From: Klebsormidium nitens
Taxonomy: Eukaryota > Streptophyta > Klebsormidiophyceae > Klebsormidiales > Klebsormidiaceae
DNA length: 64,000 bases
Direction: 5' to 3'
NCBI GenBank assembly: GCA_000708835.1
Contig: DF237250.1
Coordinates: 34,906 to 98,905, forward strand
Of the stretch, positions 1-12,488 are shown in pieces. A model generated the notes under the pieces. The model did not search any database. It was not told where the DNA came from and saw nothing but the letters and a program-made list of their open reading frames with translations. Position 1 is the stretch's first letter, and each line of letters opens with the position of its first letter. The position numbers were made by a program, and so were the translations under genes.

Positions 1-1372
1 TCTCTCCAAACTCCAGCAACATCTATGCCATCACTGCCGACAATCCTGCCGGTCAGAATATCGCCTGCGTCAACGACTTCAAGACAAATGTCCTGACCCC
101 GAACAATGTCAACATTCCGTCCGATGTGAACACCTTCTGCGCGCCATACAATGTCGAAGTGTTTCCGAACATCGAAACGACACTGCAAGGTAAGCATGTT
201 GCATTGGCAACGCGGCTAGTAATACCCGTGATAGTGCATCTTTTGAAAAATGCGTCTCTATTTTCTTTGAAAGCCAAGGTAATCATGCTTTCAAGATACG
301 GGGCAATCATTTCTAGGACGCCCTCTTGCCAAGGCACTCGTTGATTGTACTCGTCTTCCAGGTTCTGCATGCCCCATCAAGGACGCCGACACAGTGTCAA
401 GGACGGTCGACCTCAACGCGCTGGCTACAGCCTGCTACGGGCCCAACAGCTGTGAAACGGCTACAGCTGAATCAGGTACGGGGTACGCCTAATCACTTTT
501 TAGAAACTCTTGCTGCGTCCGCGAACTTCATCTGCAGTATGAAAGGGCTTTTGATGAGCTTCGCTTTGAAGATGTTGTCCGAAGGCCAGAGGATGACTTC
601 GAATGCAATCAAGGCGATTGCTGACCTAGTCCGTGTCTTTCCCTGTTCCGTGCAGGGCTTACCGTCTGTGAAAATGCGGTTGTTGCGGGAGCAAGGGACC
701 TTGCGACGGATGATACCAACACAGCCCAGGTCACCGCTTGCGCAGAGGTCGTCAGTGCACGACTTGTGCAGACGCATTTCTATGAGAGCTACTACTCTAT
801 CATCCAGGACTGCGGAAACGGGACTGCGGTGAGCATCTTGCCTGTCGATCCTCTTTTGAGCATGTCGGATCAAAGTTCATCCTGTCAAGTAATTGCCGCA
901 CGTCCTGACAAATGTTTGATCTGATCCATGTACATGAGGATCTCAGAAGGAGGAAAGGCGTCGAACGAAACTTCCGGTCCTTGCGGGCGTCATCATGGAT
1001 CGGGTTTCGTTCGCTCACCCTCTTGACTGACTTATGACCTTGTCGTCCTTACAGAACACGGCTCTTCCCCCTACGCTGGAGTTCGCACAGTCACCCACCA
1101 ACACATTCAGCCTCCCGCCCCTGCCCCCGCGTCCCCCGACTCCGGCTCCCGCTCCGTCCCCCAACAAGCAGTCACCGGGACCCGCACCCGGTCCGGCCCC
1201 TGGCCCGGCACCGGGCCCCGCCCCCGGCCCTGCTCCCGGCCCCGCAAACTCGACTTCTCCCCCTCCCCCGGCGGTTGTCTCGCCTCCTCCCCCACCCGGT
1301 GCTGCAGCCAGCACAAGCGCCAACCTGGGACTTCTCGTTGGCATTGTCCTGCTCATCGCTTCCATCTTGTAA
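1..1372 (+). CDS. Secreted Cys-containing protein with Pro-rich AGP-like tail, 5'-truncated
   Basis: Only the 3' part of this gene is in the window. Exons that join in phase are 1-189, 362-475, 656-828 and 1055-1372 (stop TAA at 1370). The first three exons encode a Cys-containing region (CVNDF, TFCAPY, TACYGPNSC, TVCENAV, TACAEVV, QDCGNG), as expected for a disulphide-bonded extracellular domain. I do not recognise the family. The last exon encodes a proline-rich spacer with a run of Gly-Pro-Ala-Pro repeats, then Pro clusters, then a small-residue stretch and a hydrophobic tail (LGLLVGIVLLIASIL) that ends the protein. This layout is typical of GPI-anchored arabinogalactan or hydroxyproline-rich wall proteins of green plants. 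GPI anchoring is inferred from the tail; a single membrane span is the alternative. The start and signal peptide lie left of the window. Confidence 0.72.
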
Positions 1373-2626
1373 GCAGGTTTACAGAACCCATGAGGAGCGA
1401 TAGATGTAGGTTAGCATGAGCGACAGAGCCGAGGTACACGTTAGAAAGTGCTCGAGTAAGTAGAGGCATTGACTTCGACGAGCACCACATATTGCGCCAC
1501 TATGCATGTAGATTGAAGCTTCAGTTGATTCATTTCCAGAGATCTCTCTGTTAAGATACTTACGATCTGCACCGCTTAGACTTCTGGCGAGAGAAGTAGC
1601 ATGCCTGACAGCTCCGTGCCTCGAGTTGTCTTGTTTGTGGTGCCATAGATGATTACTCAACCGTTACCTTTACGAAAGAAACTTTTGTGACGGCCGGCAC
1701 TGAGTGACACGTGATCGTCAAGACTCCAGCTGTTTTTTGAGGCGGCCGGATGGTCATCACGTGCCATTTCAAGGTTTCGAGCGCAGAGACCGGTTCTATG
1801 GCTTGCCAAACATGTGTTGAGGGAACTTTGTTGGTGTTCATCATGCATGATTAGAGTGACTCGCTTCTCATCATGGGGTCGATGGCCGACCGCAACCTAG
1901 GTATGACGTTTTCAGCCTTGCGAGCTTGCCGGCGGCCGGCCGGATCGAGCTTCGGACGAAGCCGGGGTATATATACCGTATATGTCACCAACAGTGGAGA
2001 GGTGCAGAGCGCATGAGTGTATCGTGCCAAAGGTCAGGAGGTTCAGCAATCCTTCAGCCAAACTGTTGATAACTTAGTATAATACCATGTGCTACTGCAT
2101 GTAGTTCTCGTTTAAATAGACCATACAGGAGACATACGCATCGATCGCGCTCAACGCTCATGGCATGCACGACATACTCTCTTATAAAGCGGCGTGCGGG
2201 CTGAAAATTTTGGGCCCTAGGTGGTCCTACTTTGGCGAGATCTGGCAGCACGTTGCCTGCCGGGGCCTGCGTTGAAATCCAAGGCCATGACTTACATGAA
2301 TGCATTTTAGTGACAGTGACGCAGGGTCACAGCTAGAAAAGCCAATCAACTGAGTCAGTCCGATCGCAGGTCAGGCTAACTTAACTTTTGATGTGTATGT
2401 ACCAAGATGCGGCCGTCTCTAGCTAGCTCTCTAGAACATTTGCAACGAATCGGCCGAAGAATCTGGAAACCCTCGAACTAGGCACCTTGCTACTCCGGAA
2501 GCGCTCAGGCTTTCAAGTTTGTTTGCGTCTTTATAAATCAATGTTCGCACTAAGCAAGTCGTATTAAATCCTAGGTTAAAACGAATAACGACGATTCATC
2601 AAAGGCTTTCAGCCCGGTCAGAGCTA
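1373..2626. other. Intergenic, between convergent 3' ends
   Basis: No supported exon is seen. A perfect 12-bp palindrome GGTATATATACC near 1966-1978 resembles a TATA box, but both flanking genes end towards this region, so it is not an obvious promoter for either. Confidence 0.4.
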
Positions 2627-5543
2627 TCATTTTGTTGCCGGCACCTTCAACCTGTGCGTCCTAGCATATTCGACAAATCTTTCCAGGTCCTTCTGGATGA
2701 TGCCCTCGACAATCGGTGTGAGACCCTGGCACACAAACAAGTGGTGTCAGCTTATAGCAGAAGCAACAGACAGATTGATAACTTGCCAGGGCCCCGGAAG
2801 CCGCCCGAGTACCAAAAAGACAGATATGGCATTTGAATACCGTCCCGCTGTCATGGATTGCAATCCTCGCCAAAAACCGTGAAGCACCCAAGTCCGTCAA
2901 GAATACCGAAGCAGAAGTCGAAAGCAGGCCTCCAAGCACACATCATAGGGAAAGCTCAAGTTGAGGGATGGCGATGCTGGAGTCGTCTGAATTGCCAAAC
3001 GCACGCGCCCTTCTTTTCCCCGTTTCTTCCAGTCCAGGGAAGCGCACGCAACAGCGCTTTGAAAGAGACGACCGAAGCTCTGGACAACCATACGTCAAAA
3101 GGACGTGGCTCAGAACTCAATGAGCGTTTTGACAAGACTCGCGGGAACCAGTGAGCATTGGAGCTTTGTCGAAGTAACATAGTAATACCCGGGCAAAATT
3201 GACTCAAAAACGGATTGCGCAGTTGTTGCAGCGAGCTATCTCCCAACCAGGAGCATGCGCACAAGAACTGACGGTAAATGTCGCATCAGCTCCTAAAATC
3301 GGCATCGGACGCGCAAAGCTTCAAGAAACTGCATGCTCGGCCCGGCGAGAAAGAACTTCGGCCAATCTTCCATATGCATGGAAGCTCTCGAAGGTTTTCA
3401 GGGATCCCCCTTGGGCGCTCACCTGGGCCAGGGGCGCCAACACGCCCGGGACCTCGTACGATATCGTCATCTGCACGAGCCAGCGACTGACGTCAGGGTT
3501 GGCTGCGCAAACGTTAGCGGGACGTACCTCCGAGCAGGTTTCGTCGAGCGTTCGCAGTACCTTTATGCTGGCATGGTTCCGTGTAACGCTGCGGCTGAGT
3601 CGCTTTCTTACATACTTGTTCAAAGTTTGGCTTCCACGATGATGGAGAATGTTCGGTCATCGCCATGAAAGCATCTTTGTACGGACTGCCGCAATTCTGG
3701 TCAGAGCTGTGTCGTTTCAAAAGCTCTGGAACCGAGTGGTTTCGCAAGGGCTGTAGCGACCGACCTTGATTTGGCAGCTTCCGTCCCGGTTCTTGTAAAA
3801 GCGGACCGCCCCTCTGCAACAGAATGCTCAGTGGTCAGATTGCAGACCCGAATTCAATCGACGAGCACTTAACCACTTTAAGAAGACTCTGGCAACAGGA
3901 TGCTCGTCTCAAATAAACGGAGCTAACCTCAGTCCTCTTCAGGGCCCAGAATGTCAAGCCCAACGAGTGGCGAGAGATGTTGTTCGGTGCCTTCTGCACC
4001 AGAGTCAACCGGGCCAACTCGAAAGAAAAGCCCAATTTGACCTTTGAGGTCGTCAAGTCCCTTCCAGCAGCGGAATCAGATAAAAGGTTCTGGCAGTGCG
4101 CCCAGTGAAAACACTTGATTTCCAACTTAAAGAAGTCTCAATCTGGAAGACAATCGTGCAATCCGAAGGCAAATCTCTGATCTTCGTTCAATGGATTATC
4201 AAGGTATATCTCGCTGCCTTTTCAGAATAATCAAAAAGAATATCGAAAAACAAGCCTTCCTCCTCTGCTCGAGCTACCAAGACATTGATGCGGTAGCGAC
4301 GGGCTGGGACAATGTGGGGCATGCGGATCCAGCGTCCAGAAATACAGTCTGGACGTCATTAGCAAGGAAGGATCACAAAAACGATTGAGATGGGCCTCAA
4401 CGTGAATAGTTACTGCGACTGCAGTCCGGCTTTACAAGATCTACTGAGGCGGTTGAATATAAAGTATTGCGCAATTAGATGAAGGGACTGACGAGAACGT
4501 CAGGGTTTGTAAGAAGACTACTCGATAACCGACAGAACACAGGGCGGTTTGAACCCCTCAAATGCCACACGCCGGGGAGTCAATCATACCGAGACTCTAC
4601 TTTGACGTACCTGTTCGCAAGGCCGTCTACAGCCCGCCAGTGAATCTTCTGGTGGTGCAATGGCTGCATGTTGCGGGCAACCCAGGAAAACGTGAAGTCC
4701 TGATCAAAGGCGTTGTACTTAAGGGTCCAACGAGAGAGGTCGGGCGTGTCTTCGAGGACCTGAGAGAGAAAAGGAAAAAGTGTGTATTCTTAGACGACTG
4801 TCGAAGAAGGGCTTGATACTCCCCGGTTGGGTGAGATCAGAAGCTGGTTACAATGCGAAGCTGTATTCCGTAGCCACCGGAATGTCGGGCAAGCCGACGA
4901 TCGCCAAAAAAAACGTTTCAGAAATAAAAACTACCCCGTTTGGGGCCGTTCGCAGAACTGTCTCCGTGATCTGATCTGTACACTTTCAAAGCCCCCGGTG
5001 ACGGCTTCTTCACGGACTGATAGCCACCTATTAACAAGAGTCCCACTGCCATAAGCGGAGAAATCTTCTGCGTTGTGAGAGCAATCTCGCGATTTGAAGA
5101 TGAGTACGGGCGACGAAAGTAAACATAAAGTGGAGTATTGCCGTACGAGGTTGTACAAAGCATTCGTTGCTACCCCTTTGTGCGGATTCTTGCAGTAAAA
5201 GAAGACAATTACTCACCGGAGCATTGTTAAAGCTAAGCCAAAATTGAAAATAGCACATTATCGGAAATCTGCAAACTGCTGGTGCACTTGTGGTGCTCTC
5301 GACGTTCAGCCGATGCTAGTCTGCTTCAAGTCGTCTTGGTCTCAGCTGTCCCAAATGCTAGACCTGGTACACTTATCTGCCAGCCTGCAACAGAGGCCTT
5401 TTCCTACTCCAGTCAACTTCTGATGAGGAGCAGTGCCACGCACCTTCACTGAAGAGATCCAGGGCATCCATTGAGGGATCTTCTCACGGTCTATCCAGTG
5501 CTCCCAGCACTCCTCTAGTGGCACGTCAGCTCGAACCTCCGCA
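2627..5543 (-). CDS. START/SRPBCC (polyketide cyclase / lipid transport) protein, 5' end unresolved
   Basis: Five minus-strand exons join in phase: 5543-5444, 4759-4611, 3813-3765, 3470-3423 and 2725-2627 (stop TGA). In order they read ADVPLEECWEHW..IPQWMPWISSVK, VLEDTPDLSRWTLKY..FSWVARNMQP..KIHWRAVDG, GAVRFYKNRDGSCQIK, MTISYEVPGVLAPLAQ and GLTPIVEGIIQKDLERFVEYA. This is the full SRPBCC fold of the plant 'polyketide cyclase/dehydrase and lipid transport' family, a small hydrophobic-ligand-binding domain that is usually plastid-targeted in plants. The ligand is unknown. Exon 5543-5444 starts with the last base of a split codon, so at least one upstream exon with a targeting peptide is missing from this model. 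Ser/Arg-rich open frames at about 6530-7158 on the minus strand are candidates, but I could not fix the junction. The gene is divergent from the 5'-nucleotidase at 7425. Confidence 0.85.
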
Positions 5544-7424
5544 CTGCAGATAGTTTCAGGACAAGGGTCTGGGGCCGGCTCGAGGTTATGACCACTAGCT
5601 CACAGAGTCCATTTCTCAGTAATGTGGAAAGATCTTGCCGAGCCAAGGATCTTTGATTATATCCTGTGCTTAAGATATCGACTGCTGTCTCTCTGGGAAG
5701 CTGATCAACTTCTTGGATCAGATTCTTTCACTCCCTTCTCAAAGATTTCGTTTCATTCTTCAAGCAAACCTCTTCCGCAGGTCTTCATTCTTTCTCTTCA
5801 ACTGGACGCCTCTTCAGCTCTGCGCTGCGTCAATCGTGTTTTGTTTCCGGAAGAAGCGTCATAGTGACCAACCTTCGTGCAACCTCCATTCTGGTGGTAA
5901 GCTCAAAGATGTGACAACTCAGAAGAAGTATTCTGACTTTGACATCAAAATCATGTCCTACCGGGCAGGCTCTGCAGATATCTGGTCCACGGGCAAACCG
6001 ACTGATCAGCCTTTGGCCCAAGAAGCAATCGTGCAACTACATGGAGACACTATCAAGACACTCGCTCTGCATGCGGACCAGCAAGTCGCAAGCTGATGCA
6101 TTCTTAGAGTCTCACCAAGTGGATCATTGACCTACTCGTGTGAGCAACAGCGCCCGTGTATGTCTTCTTTAGCTCAAGCGGGGGCGCGCCAAGCCCTTAA
6201 TCTGACATTGGTGACTATTCCAGCTTAGGTGTGTCACCCATGATCGAGATACTGCAGCTGCTCTGCAGTTGCCGCAAAGCAACCACCACCAGCTTCTTCA
6301 AAGACTGCCACCGAAGATCTAATCTCAGCTTCTCTTAGCAGCACTCATGTTCCCCGGGCCCATCAAAGGCATGGGCCGGATGTGATCATACAGTGATGAG
6401 TACTGAGCACTAGGGTGCTTGAGGAATTGGCACCACCCAACACAAAGGCACGAGAAGTCCATACACTGATACAGCAGACTGGCCTCACCCAAGTGATAAA
6501 AGCAGAAAAGAGAAAGTGCAAAGAATAGCTCACTTATTCTCCAGCCACTGAGCCATCACCCTCCCCTCATTCCCCTCAACTCGCATGGCTGGATGTAATC
6601 TTCCGCAGATGGCTGCCATTGAAGAATTGACGCTATGACGGCAGAACATACTACTTCTTAAGGATGGAGTTTGGAGCCTTCTAACCTCACTGCTTCTACA
6701 TTGCTTCTGGACAGGGCCAATACGTGCAAGTCTGCTTGGAGCTGACGGGCGGGACAGTGTGCATGCGGGAGGACCTGGACTTCTCGGACTTGACCTGTTG
6801 CGCGCATCTGCTTGCGCAGGTGCGAAGGATAGCAGGCCGCTGCACCTTTGCAAACAGCCCGACAAAGCCATTGGGTGACGATTGAACTAGCCGAGAGATT
6901 CAGTGGAAGATGGTCCTGAAGAGAGCCCGATTGCAAGGCGCCTGCTGAAGGGTCCTCCCTTGTGTGCTTGAAGTTGTGAACTTGATGAAGCACCTTCCAC
7001 CAATCAGTGCTGTCATGCACTCCCCCTGCGGGCCCTAGCCGCAGCATAGCTCGCATGCACTGACGCAAGGCTGATGTAAATAGGCTTCTGCTCAGATAAC
7101 GGCAGCCGTCTCGGTTGCCAAGACTGTAAAATGGCCCCGACAAACAGTCGGTAATCAAGAACCGCTAGAGCCGCCAGGCGTATTTACACCTCTTGAACAG
7201 TGGCCACTCTTCCGTCGTTCGACACGTAGATCTGCGCTGCAGTACAACTTCAAGCGGACCTTCAAGCTAGCGTGAGGTCTCTCAATTCGCAAGCTAGCTT
7301 ATTTGGCCCTCCGTGTTTACATCTAGCTCATTATGTCATGATGCAGGCAGCAGCTAGATCTTCCTGTTAACTGCCCCCAATGCTGTGCCATCGGAGGAGT
7401 GGGTGCGTGTGATGAGGACTCCTC
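5544..7424. other. Upstream region between two divergent genes; probably holds missing 5' exon(s)
   Basis: No exon can be proven here. It should contain the promoter and first exon(s) of the minus-strand SRPBCC gene and the promoter of the plus-strand 5'-nucleotidase. A minus-strand frame starting MALSGCLQRCSG near 6871 looks like a targeting peptide, but its donor does not give the required phase. A second frame (7158-6658) has a GAG/GTTAGA donor of the right phase near 6682. Confidence 0.35.
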
Positions 7425-10400
7425 ATGACGGTTGCTGCAAGCGCCTTGGCGCGCACCCGACTCATCAGTAGAGGCCCTTGCTGTTTGGGGAGCCAATTCA
7501 GCTCTAGAACGTCATCCTTTCGTGCACGCAATCTCAGCAGCTTGGAACGCAACTCGCATTCCAACTACACATGCTGCAAAGCTGCTTGTGGTTCCTGCAT
7601 CTGCGGCGCCTCAGCTAGGCACTCCCTCATTATCAGATCAACTCTCTTGTCAAACAGTGGAGCTGGTCCCAGATTCTCGGATAAGAGCCTTGACCTCTAC
7701 AAGCACCGTCTCTCGCATTCACAGGGTGTCTTCAGGGGAGAGCTCAGAAAGCACCACACCTGTGCTGCAATTGATGCAGCATTAGTGGAAGAAGAAGTAG
7801 AGAACGTAGGAGCCATGGTCGCAGATCCCTCGAACATGGACATCAAAGAAGCGGTCCCCATACCGAACACAAGGGTCGTTGTGCGGGATCAGGAGGGTCT
7901 GGACAGAAAGAAGCGGGCAATACGAGCTGCGGGGCCGCAGAGATTGCAAATTGTATCCGACTTTGATATGACGCTGACGCGCTTCAACGTCAATGGGAAG
8001 AAGGGCCAGAGTGAGTCTGTCTAATGACTTGAATTGTAACTGTAACAAGACTCAAACCACCACAGGCATGAAGACTCACGCTGCTAAAGTAAACTAATGA
8101 AGTGCATCATCCTACTCATTTGTTCGTTTGGTCGACTGAACGAGGGATTGGGAATGAAGCATTGAGGAAACTTGGATGATGAGCAACCAACATGCACATC
8201 CTGGTATGCAGGTTGCCACTCGCTGCTCTCACAAAAGAACGACCAGTACAACCAGATGAGGCAGGACCTGTACAAGCACTACTACCCCCTCGAGATTGAT
8301 CAGAGCATCCCGTATGACAAGAAGGTCAAGCTGATGGAGGAGTGGTGAGCCTCTTTCGGCAGGTACCCCTGTTCTTACTCTTGCTGGGAAGCCCAAGAGG
8401 CGCAGCTACACTGCAAAAAAGGGGCACAAGGCCTATCCTGTTTTTGTATGAAGCAGAACTTTTGAAGGGGGGAATACGCAGTTCTTTTGACGATTGAAAA
8501 AGCAGTAGTATACAAACAGGTCGAATTTCCAGCAGCGACGCATTTAAAGGCTGCACTCAAGCGTTGCGGTTGGTCTGTCACAACCTGCTTCAAGTAAACA
8601 TACGACTCACGAGCTTTCCTCGCACAACCTTGTCCATGCGCAGACTCCTTCATATTAGTATCTGATCCTGCAGCTCTCCAGCTTGAGTCGGACAAAATTG
8701 TCTCTTGACTGCTGTCTCGGAGACACGAGGATCAAATGGAAATGTAACCAGGTCCTGGCGACCTTGGAGCACAAAGAGCTGCAAAAGCAACGTCCCGCTT
8801 CTGTCAGAGTGCTCAGCTCGTTCCGTTCTGTTCCGTTTCCTTCAGGTACGAAAAGTCTCACGCCACCCTGCTGGAAGGCGGGCTCACGCTGGACGAGATT
8901 CGGGACTCAGTCGCAAACGCGAATGTGGCGTTTAGGGAGGAGACGGCGCAGCTGTTTGAGCTGCTAGACGTAAGCTCTGAACCCCTTTGTATCTGAGATG
9001 GAGCGATCAAAGGTGCAGGCTAGCCGAAGCATCAGCGTCGGCAATCCTTCTTTTATGCTGGGCTCAAACGGAGCTGGCAGTCGGTCACAGCTCCTTGCAG
9101 GTATCGTTTCGGCTCCACTCAAGCCCCCTGCCGATCGAGCTTAGGCCCCTTGATCCAATACTAAGTGAAGTCACAACTGGTTTGGCGTGGAAACAAGACG
9201 GAGTATTGCCCTCATCCTTGTTGCGGGCCTCCTTTCCGTCCTTATCCTTGTCGTGGGCCTCTGGATCACGTCGAAAGCCACCTTCTTCGCCAGGTTCAGG
9301 AGGCACCTAAAGCACGCCGAAGTACTCTATGAGTGCCCGTCATTGGAGCTTTGTCACGCCCGTTTAACGCTCACTGTGCACTCGAAAAGGGTTCCCGTCT
9401 CATTGTCCTTTGTAAGGTGGCGGACGCCTTAAAGGAGGTCCTCTTAATCAGAGCAGAGTGGGCATCTAATCAGATTTTGTACAAAGACAAAGCCCCGTAA
9501 GTGAACTGACCGACTTTTTGAAAGCCTCCGTTGTTTGCGTTGCAGTCGAAACGGGTCCCTGTCCTGATCCTCTCTGCGGGCTTGGCGAATGTGTTCGAGG
9601 AGTTTCTCTTAACCAGAGCTGAGGGGATGTTTATGCATACGTAAACCATGCATAAAGTCCCAGAACCTTAGCCTAACCAAACGGGTTCCCTTCCTGAATT
9701 CTTTGCGGGCCTGGCGGACGTTTTGGAGGAATACTTCTGAAGAAGGGTTGAGTGAGTAATCATGCAAACGTGAAAAAGAAGTGAAGCCCCGTAAGAACAT
9801 GCTGACTAACTTTTCTTTGCAGTCGAAACGGGTCCCCGTCCTGATCTTCTCGGCGGGCCTGGCGGACGTGTTGGAGGAGGTCCTCCGGCAGAAGCTGCAC
9901 CGCGCGTTCGGCAACATCCGGGTCGTGTCCAACCGCATGAAGTTCGACGAAGAAGGCCGGCTACAGAGCTTTGTCGGTAAGCGGACCAGCAAAGGGTGCG
10001 AGTTTCCTTTCCAAGCAAGAGCACACGAGCTTGCACTACTAACAATAAAGCCTGAGGGTCGGGGCTCACGAGCTACGGGGTCAGCAAAGCATTCTTACTT
10101 CTGATCTGTTGTTATTGAAGTTGAGATGCTGCCATCTGTTTGGGGGAGGTGTGTAGCCAGAGAAGCACGTGTTGCGTGCATGTTGCCACACATCTTTGGA
10201 ACCGTCTACTCAGTGAGACTATGCTCTTTAGTTTGTCAGACCTTCATAGGTGCACGTTCTCTTTCGCCTGGGGCTACCAACAAAGGCCCTTTGTACGCTC
10301 CTTTTAAGGCCACCTCCCTACTGTCCAACATCAGACGCAGTACAGGGTTGTGCTCTGCCTCTGTCACCCATACAGTCATATGAACATCAGACGACATCGA

Positions 10401-11210
10401 AAAGCAAGAAGAAGCCCTAATTTGGCGCCCCGTTTGCAGGCAGTCTCATCCACTCACTCAATAAGAACGAGCACGCCATCGCGCTAGCGGGCCCGATGCA
10501 CGACGAGCAGGGCCGCGTCCTCGACGATCTCGAGCACCGGGAGCCGTCCGATGGAAGCACCGAGCCCGCGATCGACGGCCTGGACGGCCGAAGCGTCGTG
10601 GCGGGCCGGAACAACGTTATCCTGTTGGGGGATCACCTGGGCGACCTGGGGATGTCGCGGGGGGTAGACGTGGACGAACAGATCAGCATCGCGTTTTTGT
10701 GAGTTGTTTCCCACTATTTTTTAGTGTCCTGTATTTTCGTTGTTTTTCCCGGTTATTTGTAAGCAATTGCATCCCTGTTCTCGCGTTACGACAAATAGTA
10801 GCCCTCTCGGGTTCCTCCTGTTTACGCCATGTTTCCGTTGCTGGAGGAAGATGATAGATGTAGAGAGTTCAGCACGTAGCGTACAGAGGTGTATCTTGTA
10901 CGCATAATCGATTTGTGTCTTCTCCGAAGGCTTGTCGACTGAATGCTTCTTTCGTTCTTTGAAGACCTTTGAAGTTGTCGTCTTCCTGCCCTGCCGCGCC
11001 TTTGCATTCGTTCTAGGGGACCAAGACTAGATTGACATTTCAAGTGAACGGCATCGCAAAAGAATCTTGACATTAGAAGGCAATCCGCTCCTCCGCAGGA
11101 ATGACAAGGTGGAGGAGAATCTTGAAGTTTTTGCGAGCTCGTTCGACGTGGTCCTAATCGGCGACGGGTCGATGAAGGAGGTCATAACGATCGTTGAAGA
11201 CATTCTTTAG
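7425..11210 (+). CDS. Pyrimidine 5'-nucleotidase (cytosolic 5'-nucleotidase III / UMPH-1 family)
   Basis: Six exons join in phase: 7425-8010, 8212-8344, 8846-8969, 9823-9976, 10440-10698 and 11099-11210 (stop TAG). The protein is a HAD-superfamily phosphatase that dephosphorylates pyrimidine nucleoside monophosphates in a Mg-dependent reaction. Visible motifs are the nucleophile motif IVSDFDMTLTRF (end of exon 1), the cap region YYPLEIDQSIPYDKKVKLMEEW, motif II VPVLIFSAGLADVLEEV, VVSNRM, and motif III/IV VILLGDHLGDLGM. An in-frame TGA at 7413 bounds the start. About 170 residues precede the catalytic core and begin MTVAASALARTRLISRG, which looks like a plastid or mitochondrial targeting peptide; targeting is inference. 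The exon 4-6 region is slightly longer than usual because of an acidic loop (DDLEHREPSDGS). Intron 3 contains decayed copies of exon 4 (separate entry). Confidence 0.93.
9382..9756 (+). pseudogene. Three decayed tandem copies of 5'-nucleotidase exon 4
   Basis: Intron 3 contains three stretches like the first half of exon 4 (real exon at 9823): from 9382 (tcgaaaagggttcccgtct), from 9546 (tcgaaacgggtccctgtcct, still behind a TTGCAG) and from about 9679 (aaacgggttcccttcctga). Spacing is about 130-165 bp. The flanking intron text (aagccccgtaag...) is repeated as well, so each unit is a tandem duplication of exon edge plus intron. The 9546 copy stays open for about 32 codons before a TAA; the other two break quickly. 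None has a clear donor. Confidence 0.8.
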
Positions 11211-12488
11211 TGTCCATTTTGACAACTTCTGTGGTTGCCTCCCCTCCATTGTTGCAAAGGCGATTCTTAATGCACTTGTAACATTTCCGTCAAGACATCC
11301 TACCAGAAGTTCGAAGCGAGATACGGCATGACTTTTCGCTCCATTCGTGCGCCATTGCCGCAAAGGTTGACGATGCCCCTTGGGGTATGGATCGCAGTCT
11401 TCCTCGACTTGCCGCGCGCCTGCAATCGAGTCAACTTCAAGCTAGGCCAAATAAGAGACATGATTGAGTCGAGCCTCGAGCCTGCACCGTCGCCGCATAT
11501 TTGTTTGCATCAGTGAGCGGTCATTGAACAACCATCAGGTTTAAGCACCTGAACAAACGAGAAATACATGCATGGTTGCTGCTTGCCCGTACCATCTCTA
11601 TACATCCGCGTACTTATATACCGAGTTTGCCCGCGGGCCTTCCCGGATTGAGTCTATGGTCGGGATTCGCATACATGCGGCCGCCTCAGGGCCTGCATGG
11701 CCGGGCCCTTAAGATATGCGGACTCGAAGCCGCATGCAAAGGATTGCATGCATGACATGACACTCAGTAGCTAGCTCTCGTCTGAACCTAGTAAGCGCGC
11801 GCTAGTGACGTACCGTCAAACATTGATGGGTCTCCCGCTCACTGCAAGACTACATGGCGGCGCGGCCGTTTTACCGGAAATATATATTATGGCGAAGGGG
11901 CATGCATGAAATTCCACTTGCAAGGCGCCGGCTCTCCATACATCCTTGGTTTTTTAGTATATCGCACTCCAGTCGGATGGACCTTTCTCGATCTGACGAG
12001 TACACAGAATGATTCAACCATCTGCCCTCCTTTATTGACCAGGTTCAATCATTTTAATTACTTCCATTACCGTCTTAAATCTACGGAACAATGTACTTCC
12101 ATATATATTTGCAGCCAGATTCTCAGGATATCGCATGTGGCCATCTCTGTTTACTGTATCGCCTACATCCGCCAGTCCCAATTTTCTATCTGTTATAATA
12201 ATGCTGAGCTGAACAGCGGACAGCAATCAATTTGACCCTCCCAAGCTATAATCCAAATGTATGCCAAATCCAAACACAACTATATATACAATTTAGTCTG
12301 CTTCACAATCTGTTGACCATACGTATCTCCTCTAATCTGTCGTCACAAATTGCTCATATGAGAGCGGAAGTACTACGTATGCTGCCTATAAGGAAGTGCC
12401 CGGTTGACCAATTATGTTGAAACATAAAATAGTACATTGCATACAGCAAGGCTTCTTCATGCACAGCCCCCCGCAAATTGCCGCGTTC
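11211..12488. other. Intergenic, between convergent genes
   Basis: AT-rich in its right half, with a run of tatatat near 11881-11890 and many gcatgc-type motifs. It holds the 3' flanks of the 5'-nucleotidase and the UPF0114 gene. I see no exon or repeat array in it. Confidence 0.4.

Noticed and set aside
1015-1365. Long antisense frame over the Pro-rich exon
   Set aside because: It is the mirror of the Gly-Pro-Ala-Pro repeats; the plus-strand frame joins in phase with upstream exons.
1960-1990. TATA-box promoter
   Set aside because: A good TATA-like palindrome, but no gene starts downstream in either direction within a plausible distance.
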